Source: Anaerolineaceae bacterium
Lineage (GTDB): Bacteria; Chloroflexota; Anaerolineae; Aggregatilineales; Phototrophicaceae
Length of the DNA: 64,000 nt
Reading direction: 5' to 3'
NCBI GenBank assembly: GCA_007693385.1
Contig: REDR01000043.1
Coordinates: 62,001 to 126,000 of the forward strand
Within the stretch, counting starts at the first letter, position 1; each line of letters begins with the position of its first letter. A program made the translations under genes and the position numbers. Below are positions 33,983-40,700 of the stretch, in pieces. Under the pieces are notes generated by a model. It was not told the origin of the DNA. It was given only the letters and a program-made list of their open reading frames with translations, and did not search any database.

Positions 33983-34034
33983 TTGAACATTTTCACGCTA
34001 GTTTATCGAATTGATCGTAGGAGAGAGAAAACCC

Positions 34035-34214
34035 ATGATAACCAATCAGACAGCCAATTGTCCGGAATGTGACGCGACACTCAACATCCCCGCCGACGCT
34101 ATGCAGAATGAATTGATCGCCTGTGCGGATTGCGGCGCGGAGCTGGAAATCATCAGCCTTGATCCAATTGAACTTGATCTCGCGCCGGAAGTCGAAGAGG
34201 ATTGGGGCGAATGA
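34035..34214 (+). CDS. lysW: LysW amino-group carrier protein
   Basis: A 59-residue acidic carrier protein for lysine synthesis via alpha-aminoadipate. The N-terminal zinc ribbon has CPEC (about residues 9-12) and CADC (about 30-33). The C-terminus ends EDWGE, the defining motif whose terminal Glu is joined to alpha-aminoadipate by LysX. Start ATG 34035 has GTAGGAG upstream at 34018-34024; an in-frame start at 34011 would add eight residues not found in the family. The stop overlaps the lysX start (ATGA). First gene of lysWXYZJK, behind the tandem attenuator. Confidence 0.96.
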   Translation: MITNQTANCPECDATLNIPADAMQNELIACADCGAELEIISLDPIELDLAPEVEEDWGE

Positions 34215-35092
34215 TGCGCGTTGGATTGCTGGTGACGCACATTCGCGCTGAGGAGAAAGCGCTCATCGCGGCATTTGAAGCGGCGGGCGTCCAGCCGGAT
34301 GTCATCCTTGACCGTGACGTGAACATCGACCTGAACGCGGGCGCGGGGCAAATCGCGCCATCCGGCTATGCGTGGAGCGACTACGGCTTGATCGTCGAGC
34401 GTTGCGTCAGCACATCACGCGGGCTGTACTTGCTGGCGGTCTTTGCGACGTGGGGCATCCCCACCGTCAACGACTACCAGACCGCCGCCGTGTGTGCCGA
34501 TAAAGTGCGCACGACTTTAGCGTTAGCGGAACAAGGCATCGCGCAACCGCAAACGCGGCTGGCCTTCACGCCGGATAGCGCCATCGAAGCGATTGAGGCG
34601 GTGGGTTATCCCGCCGTGCTGAAACCGGCTACCGGATCGTGGGGGCGTCTGTTGGCGCGGGTGAATGACCGCGAGAGCGCCGAAGCCATCATCGAGCATC
34701 GCCAGACGCTGGGCGATTACAACCACCACACGTACTACGTACAGGCTTACGTCGCCAAACCTCAGCGCGACATTCGCGCCTTCGTCGTCGGCGATCAGAC
34801 GGTGTGCGCCATCTATCGCCACGCGGAACACTGGATCACCAACACAGCACGCGGCGGATCAGCCAGCAATTGCGCGGTGACGCCGGAGCTAGACGCGATC
34901 TGCCGTTCTGCGGCGCGGGCGGTGGGCGGCGGCGTGCTGGCTGTCGATCTGCTGGAGACACCGGCGGGTGATTTGCTGGTGAACGAGATCAACCACACGA
35001 TGGAATTTCGCAATAGTAGCGCCCCGACTGGTGTGGACATCGCACAGGTCGCCGTCGCCTACATGCTGGAACAGATGCGGGTGATAGCATGA
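34211..35092 (+). CDS. lysX: LysW--alpha-aminoadipate ligase LysX
   Basis: A 293-residue ATP-grasp enzyme that couples alpha-aminoadipate to the C-terminal Glu of LysW. Motifs: VERCVSTSRGLYLLAVFATWGIPTVNDYQT in the N-terminal part, VLKPATGSWGRLL (ATP-binding loop), YVQAYVAKPQRDIRAFVVGD, WITNTARGGSASN, and DLLVNEINHTMEFRN with metal ligands. Length is normal. The start is ATG 34211 or the next ATG at 34214, both overlapping the lysW stop. ArgX homologues have the same fold, but the lysine leader and lysW context favour lysine. The 3' end overlaps lysY by 4 nt. Confidence 0.94.
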   Translation: MMRVGLLVTHIRAEEKALIAAFEAAGVQPDVILDRDVNIDLNAGAGQIAPSGYAWSDYGLIVERCVSTSRGLYLLAVFATWGIPTVNDYQTAAVCADKVRTTLALAEQGIAQPQTRLAFTPDSAIEAIEAVGYPAVLKPATGSWGRLLARVNDRESAEAIIEHRQTLGDYNHHTYYVQAYVAKPQRDIRAFVVGDQTVCAIYRHAEHWITNTARGGSASNCAVTPELDAICRSAARAVGGGVLAVDLLETPAGDLLVNEINHTMEFRNSSAPTGVDIAQVAVAYMLEQMRVIA

Positions 35093-36114
35093 TTCGGGCG
35101 GGCATCATTGGCGGCAGTGGTTACACCGGCGGCGAATTATTGCGCCTGTTGTTGTTTCATCCACACGTTGAAGTGACACAGATCACCAGTCGCGGGCAGG
35201 TCGGGCGCTATGTGCATACCGTCCATCCCAATCTGCGCGGGGTGACGACGCTACAATTCATCCATCCGGACGCGGTGCAACCGTGCGACGTGCTGTTCCT
35301 GTGTTTGCCGCATGGCGAATCCGCCGCGCAGATGGCGCACTATGCCGCGCTCGCACCGCGCATCGTTGATCTTTCCGCCGATTTCCGGTTGAATTCGCCG
35401 GAACTGTACGCGACATGGTACGGCGGTCAGCATCCGGCGCCGGACTGGTTAGCGCGTTTCGTGTACGGCCTGCCGGAACTCAACCGTGAGGCGATACGCG
35501 GCGCGACGCATGTTAGCGGGGTAGGGTGCAACGCGACGGCGCTCAATCTGGCGTTGTATCCGCTGGCGTCCGCCGGATTGCTGGGGCAGGCCAGCGTCGA
35601 ATTAAAAGTCGGCTCGTCGGAGGGCGGCAACAGCCCTAATGCTGGTTCGCATCATCCGGCGCGTAGCGGCGCGGTACGCACTTACAGCGCGACGCGCCAT
35701 CGCCACATGGCGGAAGTCCAGATGATGCTGGGCGCGGATGTGGCGGTTCGCTTCGCAGTGACCGCGATTGAGATGGTGCGCGGCGTGCATCTGCTGGCGC
35801 ATGTTGACTTGACGGCGGCACAGGCCGAGCGCGACATCTGGCGGCTGTATCGTGGCGCGTACCGTGACGAGCCATTTGTGCGGCTGGTCGCCAGCAAAAG
35901 CGGCCTGCATCGCGTGCCGGAGCCGCGCATTGTGGCCGGTACTAACTACTGCGACATCGGCTTCGAGCTGGACGCGGACGGCGAGCATCTGGTGGTCATC
36001 GCCGCGCTGGATAATCTGGGCAAGGGCGCGGCGGGCAGTGCGGTGCAGTGTATGAATTTGATGCACGATTTTGACGAAACAGCCGGCCTGACATTTCCCG
36101 GCATTTATCCGTAA
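35089..36114 (+). CDS. lysY: LysW-gamma-aminoadipyl-phosphate reductase LysY
   Basis: A 341-residue homologue of ArgC. It reduces the phosphorylated LysW-bound aminoadipate to the semialdehyde with NADPH. Motifs: nucleotide-binding GIIGGSGYTGGELLRLL at the start, the substrate-binding SADFRL, the catalytic Cys in VSGVGCNATAL (about residues 144-154), and SEGGNSPNAGSHHPARS. Coupled to lysX by ATGA. The next gene starts 48 nt later with its own ribosome site. Confidence 0.95.
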   Translation: MIRAGIIGGSGYTGGELLRLLLFHPHVEVTQITSRGQVGRYVHTVHPNLRGVTTLQFIHPDAVQPCDVLFLCLPHGESAAQMAHYAALAPRIVDLSADFRLNSPELYATWYGGQHPAPDWLARFVYGLPELNREAIRGATHVSGVGCNATALNLALYPLASAGLLGQASVELKVGSSEGGNSPNAGSHHPARSGAVRTYSATRHRHMAEVQMMLGADVAVRFAVTAIEMVRGVHLLAHVDLTAAQAERDIWRLYRGAYRDEPFVRLVASKSGLHRVPEPRIVAGTNYCDIGFELDADGEHLVVIAALDNLGKGAAGSAVQCMNLMHDFDETAGLTFPGIYP

Positions 36115-36162
36115 GCGTGATGTGTTGTTGATCGTATTGAGAGTGAACAGGGAGAACTAGCG

Positions 36163-36963
36163 ATGAGTCAGGATATTCTGGTTGTGAAAATTGGTGGCGG
36201 CGCCGGTCTGGACTTAGCGCAGACTTGCGCTGATCTGGCGGAAGTGGCGCGTCAGCGTCCGGTGGTGATCGTACATGGCGTCAGCGCGATGATGGCCGAT
36301 CTCGCGGCGGAGCGCGGCCTGACGGAGCGCATGTTGACTTCACCAAGCGGCCACCGTTCGCGCTATACCGACGCGCCCACCCGTGATCTATTCGTGCAGG
36401 CTTCGGGGCGCGTGGCGGAGCAAATCGGCGGTTATATGGGCGCGGGCGGCGTGCAAATCGCCCATCTCGCGGACTGCATCACCGGAACGCGCAAACGTGC
36501 GATCCGCGCTGTGGTTGATGGCCGTGTGCGCGTCATCCGCGATGATTATTCCGGCTCGATTCAATCGGTCAATACCGCGCCGATTCTGGGAGCGCTCGCG
36601 GCTGGTCAGGTGCCGGTCATCTCCCCGATGGCGCTGGATATGGCCGACGGCCTGCTGAATATCGACGGTGATCGGGCGGCGGCGGCGGTGGCTTCCGCGC
36701 TGGGTGCGTCGATGCTGGTCATCCTCAGCAATGTGCGCGGGCTGTATCGTCAATTCCCTGATGAGTCGTCGTTCGTGTCGCGCATCGCGCCGGAGCAGAT
36801 CGAACGGGCGATGGATTGGGCACAAGGCCGCATGAAACGTAAAGTCTTGGGCGCACAGGAAGCGCTGGCCGGTGGCGTCCGGCAGGTTGTGGTCAGCGAT
36901 GGGCGCATCCATCATCCGGTGACGGCGGCGCTATCCGGCGCGGGGACGGTGTTCGCCCCATGA
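36163..36963 (+). CDS. lysZ: LysW-aminoadipate kinase LysZ
   Basis: A 266-residue amino-acid kinase of the ArgB family. It phosphorylates LysW-bound alpha-aminoadipate. Motifs: VVKIGGGAGLD at the start, VIVHGVSAMMADLA, GRVRVIRDDYSGSI, PVISPMALDMADGLLNIDGDRAAAAVASALGA, and a late GRMKRKVLGAQEALAGG. GGGAG lies about 8 nt before the ATG. Ends by overlap with the lysJ start. Confidence 0.95.
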   Translation: MSQDILVVKIGGGAGLDLAQTCADLAEVARQRPVVIVHGVSAMMADLAAERGLTERMLTSPSGHRSRYTDAPTRDLFVQASGRVAEQIGGYMGAGGVQIAHLADCITGTRKRAIRAVVDGRVRVIRDDYSGSIQSVNTAPILGALAAGQVPVISPMALDMADGLLNIDGDRAAAAVASALGASMLVILSNVRGLYRQFPDESSFVSRIAPEQIERAMDWAQGRMKRKVLGAQEALAGGVRQVVVSDGRIHHPVTAALSGAGTVFAP

Positions 36964-38141
36964 TTGCTTACGATGAAGACATCCGCACCACCGAAGACCG
37001 CCACACATCCGGCGCGTATTCCAAGCGCCCGTTAACGCTGGTGCGCGGCGAAGGCGTGCGCGTGTGGGATGATGCCGATAACGAATATATCGACGCGACA
37101 AGCGGGCAGGGCGTGGCGTTGCTCGGCCATGCACACCCGCAGATCACGGCGGCCATCAGCGCTCAGTCGGGGGCGCTCATCACCTGTCCGGAAATTTTCT
37201 ACAATGATCGCCGCGCCGAACTTTATCGCCTGCTGGCGTCGGTCATGCCGGATGGCATGGATCGCTTCTTCCTGTGCAATAGCGGCGCGGAGGCGATGGA
37301 GGGCGCGTTGAAGGCGGCGCGACTGTTGACCGAACGGCGCGGCGTGGTGGCGGCGGTGCGCGGCTTTCACGGGCGCACATTGGGCGCTCTGGCGTTGACG
37401 TGGAACAAGAAATATCGCCAACCGTTCGCCGGATGGACGGCGGAAGATGTCGCCCATGTCGCCTATAACGATCTGGATGCGGCGCGGGCGGTCATCGGCG
37501 CGGAGACGGCGGCGGTGGTGGTCGAAGCGGTGCAAGGAGAGGGCGGCGTGCATCCGGCGGATGTCGATTATCTGCGCGGCCTGCGTCAGATTTGCGACGA
37601 AACCGGCGCGTTGTTGATCGTCGATGAAGTGCAGACCGGCTTCGGGCGTACCGGACGCTGGTTCGCGTTTGAACATGCGGACATCATCCCCGATATTGTG
37701 GCGCTGGGAAAGGGCATCGCGGGCGGCGTGCCGATGGGGGCGGTGGCGTGGCGTTCGGCGCTGGGCGCGTTGCCGCGAGGCTCACACGGTAGTACATTCG
37801 GCGGCAATCCGCTAGCGTGCGCGGCGGCGTCGGCCACCATCGAGACATTAGCGGCGGAGGACTTGCCCGCACATTCGGCGGAGTTGGGCGCTTGGGCGCG
37901 GGAGGAGATCAATCGGCGCGATTGGTCGGCGGTGCGCGAGGTGCGCGGGCTGGGCTTGATGATCGGCATAGAATTGCGCGGGCGCGTCACGCCGATATTG
38001 CAAGGGTTACAGGCGCGGGGCGTGCTGGCATTACCGGCAGGCTTGAACGTGTTGCGCCTTCTGCCGCCGTTGATTATCAGCCGTGATGAATTGCTGGCCG
38101 TCATCGACGCGATTGGGGATACATTGCATGATAACGCCTGA
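36960..38141 (+). CDS. lysJ: LysW-aminoadipate semialdehyde aminotransferase LysJ
   Basis: A 393-residue class III PLP aminotransferase, ArgD/LysJ type. Motifs: NEYIDATSGQGVALLGHAHP, NSGAEAMEGALKAARLLT, GFHGRTLGALALT, VEAVQGEGGVHPA, LLIVDEVQTGFGRTGRWFAFEH and the PLP-binding Lys in VALGKGIAGGVPMGA (about residues 247-261). Coupled to lysZ by ATGA; its 3' end overlaps the lysK start by 14 nt. Confidence 0.95.
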   Translation: MIAYDEDIRTTEDRHTSGAYSKRPLTLVRGEGVRVWDDADNEYIDATSGQGVALLGHAHPQITAAISAQSGALITCPEIFYNDRRAELYRLLASVMPDGMDRFFLCNSGAEAMEGALKAARLLTERRGVVAAVRGFHGRTLGALALTWNKKYRQPFAGWTAEDVAHVAYNDLDAARAVIGAETAAVVVEAVQGEGGVHPADVDYLRGLRQICDETGALLIVDEVQTGFGRTGRWFAFEHADIIPDIVALGKGIAGGVPMGAVAWRSALGALPRGSHGSTFGGNPLACAAASATIETLAAEDLPAHSAELGAWAREEINRRDWSAVREVRGLGLMIGIELRGRVTPILQGLQARGVLALPAGLNVLRLLPPLIISRDELLAVIDAIGDTLHDNA

Positions 38142-39183
38142 AACCGCCGAGCGCTTGCTGTACGATCTGGTCGCTATCCCCAGCCCGTCGCACGAAGAAG
38201 CGGCGGCAGTACGCTATCTAGTCGATTGGATGGCGGCGCAGGGTTACGATGAGGCTTACGTGGACGCGGCGGGGAACGCGGTGGGCATCATCGGGCGCGG
38301 TGAGCGCGAGATCGTCCTGCTTGGTCACATTGACACGTTCGGCGGATTCCCGACGCCACACATCGACGGAGCGCGGCGTTTGTACGGGCGCGGCGCGGTG
38401 GATGCGAAAGGCGCGTTATGCACGTTTGCCGTCGCCGCGTTGCGGGCGAGCTTGCCGGATGATCTGCGCGTGGTGGTGGTCGGCGCGGTGGAAGAAGAGG
38501 CGGCCACCAGCAAGGGCGCACGCCACATCGCCGCGCAATTCACGCCGGAACTATGCATCATCGGCGAGCCGTCCAATTGGGATCGCATCACGCTAGGCTA
38601 TAAAGGGCGGCTGGTGTTGTCGTGGTCGTGGTCGGGAGCGCTGGCGCACAGCGCCGCCGATACACCCTCCGCGCCGGAACGCGCCTTCGCGTATTGGGCG
38701 CGGGTGCAAGCGTATTGCGCGGCGTTCAACGACGGGCGCGAGTCGCCGTTTGCGCGTTTATTGCCGCGTTTGCAGGCCATTCATAGCGATGACGATGGCG
38801 TGCATGGCCGCGCTGAGATGACCGTCGGCTTTCGTCTGCCGCCGGATTTATCGCCGCCGGATGTTCTGGACGCGCTGGGCGAAGATGGCGACGCCCGCAT
38901 CGCGTGTTATGGCGCGGAGCAGACCGTCGTTGCGGAGCGTGATAGCGTGCTGACCCGTGCGCTACGCGGCGCTATCCGCGCTGAAGGCGGTAAGCCGCGC
39001 TTCGTGTACAAGACTGGCACCGCCGATATGAACGTGGTCGCGCCGGTGTGGGGATGCCCGATTGTGGCGTATGGGCCGGGCGACTCCGCGCTGGATCATA
39101 CGCCGGACGAGCATATTCATCTCGATGAATACCAGCAGGCGATCAACGTACTGGCCGATGCGCTGGGGCGTCTGGGCGGATGA
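38128..39183 (+). CDS. lysK: LysW-lysine hydrolase LysK
   Basis: A 351-residue M20 metallopeptidase that releases lysine from LysW in the last step. Metal ligands are visible in LLGHIDTFGGF, GRGAVDAKGALCT and VEEEAATSKGARH; a late catalytic region TGTADMNVVAP fits the family. Start ATG 38128 (MITPETAERLL); an in-frame start at 38083 lies inside lysJ and is not supported. Together lysWXYZJK cover the LysW-bound half of the pathway. The early steps (homocitrate synthase, homoaconitase, homoisocitrate dehydrogenase, LysN) are not in this window. Confidence 0.93.
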   Translation: MITPETAERLLYDLVAIPSPSHEEAAAVRYLVDWMAAQGYDEAYVDAAGNAVGIIGRGEREIVLLGHIDTFGGFPTPHIDGARRLYGRGAVDAKGALCTFAVAALRASLPDDLRVVVVGAVEEEAATSKGARHIAAQFTPELCIIGEPSNWDRITLGYKGRLVLSWSWSGALAHSAADTPSAPERAFAYWARVQAYCAAFNDGRESPFARLLPRLQAIHSDDDGVHGRAEMTVGFRLPPDLSPPDVLDALGEDGDARIACYGAEQTVVAERDSVLTRALRGAIRAEGGKPRFVYKTGTADMNVVAPVWGCPIVAYGPGDSALDHTPDEHIHLDEYQQAINVLADALGRLGG

Positions 39184-39189
39184 TCGCGC

Positions 39190-40002
39190 TTAACGGCGTT
39201 GTGGCGGTTGCGGGCGCTCCGGTTTGGGCGGCATCGGGATGAACGCTGACGTGCGCCGGATGTAGGCGGCGTAAGCCGGGCGCTTCTTCATGTCGCGCTC
39301 TAGCAGTGCCGCGCCGGTGACGCGCATCAACAGGTAAGTCATCAGCACGGGTGCGAAGATGGTCAGCAAGCCCCACGGCGCGGCCACCGCCACCAGATAC
39401 AGCCCCCACCACACCAGCGAATCGCCGAAGTAGTTGGGGTGGCGGGTGTAGCGCCACAGCCCGCGATCTAGTATCTTGCCCTTGTTGGCCGGATTTGCTT
39501 TGAAGCGGGCGAGTTGCCAGTCGCCCACCGTCTCGAAGAGCAGGCCGACCATCCACACGAAAACGCCGACGAGATCGAACAGCGTCAGCGTGCGCGGCCC
39601 GCCGTGAAATTGCGCGGCGAGCAACGGCGCGGAAATAATCCACATCGCCACGCCTTGCAACAGGAACACTTTGAAGAAACTGATCCACCACCAGTCTTCA
39701 CCGTGCTTCTCGCGCCAGCGCTGGTAACGCGGGTCTTCGCCTTTGCCGATGTTGCGCCAGCCGAGATATAGCGTCAACCGCAAGCCCCAGACCGTGACCA
39801 GAATCAGTATGATTAAGCGGCGCACGCCCCAGCCGTTAGTCAGCGCGAAATAAGCCAGCGCGACGACCACGAAGCCCAGCCCCCACACAATATCAACGAT
39901 GCTACTATCTTTGACCACCAGACTGATGAGCCAGACCGTCGTCATCAACATCAAGATGACCACTAAACCGCTTAAATAGACTCCGATGAATGTCACGATC
40001 AT
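39190..40002 (-). CDS. DUF1295 / steroid 5-alpha-reductase-like membrane protein
   Basis: A 270-residue membrane protein of the isoprenylcysteine methyltransferase / 5-alpha-reductase superfamily. The DUF1295 marks are SIVDIVWGLGFV near residues 34-45, RLTLYLGWRNIGKGEDPRYQRWR, and the C-terminal LDRGLWRYTRHPNYFGD with YAAYIRRTSAFIP. About six helices. Its NADPH- or SAM-binding region is the RHPNY part. The substrate is unknown. It is convergent with lysK (6 nt apart) and divergent from the PlsC-type gene. Confidence 0.88.
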   Translation of the reverse strand: MIVTFIGVYLSGLVVILMLMTTVWLISLVVKDSSIVDIVWGLGFVVVALAYFALTNGWGVRRLIILILVTVWGLRLTLYLGWRNIGKGEDPRYQRWREKHGEDWWWISFFKVFLLQGVAMWIISAPLLAAQFHGGPRTLTLFDLVGVFVWMVGLLFETVGDWQLARFKANPANKGKILDRGLWRYTRHPNYFGDSLVWWGLYLVAVAAPWGLLTIFAPVLMTYLLMRVTGAALLERDMKKRPAYAAYIRRTSAFIPMPPKPERPQPPQRR

Positions 40003-40098
40003 TCGCCTTAGAACTTTTGCTTTTGCCCCATTGTATCGCTAATATAGCTGATGTGCATGTGTGCGTTTTATGAGCTATCTCAGTGAGGAGAATACCCC

Positions 40099-40695
40099 GT
40101 GCGTCGTCGAATTGCCGCGTTAATCGTCCGCCTGTTGACCGCACCTTTTACGCTGTTATGGCGCTTGAGTGGCTGGCGCGGGGAGGGGCAGATGCCCGAT
40201 GTTGATAAGTTCGTGATGATCGCTGTGCCGCATACGTCTAATTGGGACTTTTTCCACATGATTCCGCTTGCGATTCACTTCAAGCGCAGGCCGATGACGC
40301 TGATTAAGTCGGCGGTGTTTCGCTGGCCGTTGATCGGCTGGCTGGTGCGGCGGATCGGCGGCATCGCGGTTGATCGCTCGCGTTCGTCGGATTTCGTCAA
40401 TCAAGCTGTGGAAGTGATCGCCGCGCACGAGCGTTTCGTGCTGGTGGTCGCGCCGGAAAGCACGCGGTCACGCGGCGAATATTGGCGCAGTGGCTTCTAC
40501 TACATCGCGCTGAAGGCCGGAATCCCCATCGTGCCCGGCTATCTGGATTACCGGCGCAAGGTGGGCGGCGTCGGCCCGGCGCTGTATCCGTCGGGCGACA
40601 TCGAGGCCGATATAGCGATATTGCGCCGCTTTTATGCCGGATACGGTCATGGTAAATATCCCGATCAGGCGACGCCGGTTCGCGTCAAACGTTGA
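40099..40695 (+). CDS. 1-acyl-glycerol-3-phosphate acyltransferase-like protein (PlsC family)
   Basis: A 198-residue PlsC-fold acyltransferase. The catalytic HxxxxD is in PHTSNWDF (about residues 45-52), and the later block is PESTRSR in place of the classical EGTR. One hydrophobic segment near the N-terminus anchors it. It starts with GTG 40099, preceded by GAGGAG 8 nt upstream. Close family members act on lysophosphatidic acid, but this small subgroup may have other acceptors. Ends 5 nt before the convergent helicase gene. Confidence 0.82.
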   Translation: MRRRIAALIVRLLTAPFTLLWRLSGWRGEGQMPDVDKFVMIAVPHTSNWDFFHMIPLAIHFKRRPMTLIKSAVFRWPLIGWLVRRIGGIAVDRSRSSDFVNQAVEVIAAHERFVLVVAPESTRSRGEYWRSGFYYIALKAGIPIVPGYLDYRRKVGGVGPALYPSGDIEADIAILRRFYAGYGHGKYPDQATPVRVKR

Positions 40696-40700
40696 GGCGA

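Larger units (their letters stand above)
33585..34034 (+). promoter_or_regulatory. Lysine operon leader with tandem attenuator
   Basis: A 450-base stretch without a large gene. In order it holds a candidate promoter (TTGCGT at 33589-33594, TCTATA at 33614-33619), leader ORF 1 (33682-33738), antiterminator strand 33740-33746, terminator 1 (33790-33816), leader ORF 2 (33847-33927), antiterminator strand 33907-33916, terminator 2 (33950-33981), and the lysW ribosome site (34018-34024). The two halves share one architecture: a short ORF with Lys-Lys-x-Lys-Lys, then a terminator whose 5' arm can pair with an upstream segment near the ORF stop. This matches ribosome-mediated attenuation sensing charged lysyl-tRNA. 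No lysine riboswitch-like or T-box-like conserved core was seen. Confidence 0.75.

Noticed and set aside
33610-33996. Antisense ORFs across the lysine leader
   Set aside because: They run opposite to leader ORFs and terminators, show no family features and have no ribosome site.
34035-39183. Arginine rather than lysine operon
   Set aside because: LysX-Z and ArgX-type enzymes are close, but Lys-rich leaders and the complete lysWXYZJK order fit lysine better. A dual role is not excluded.
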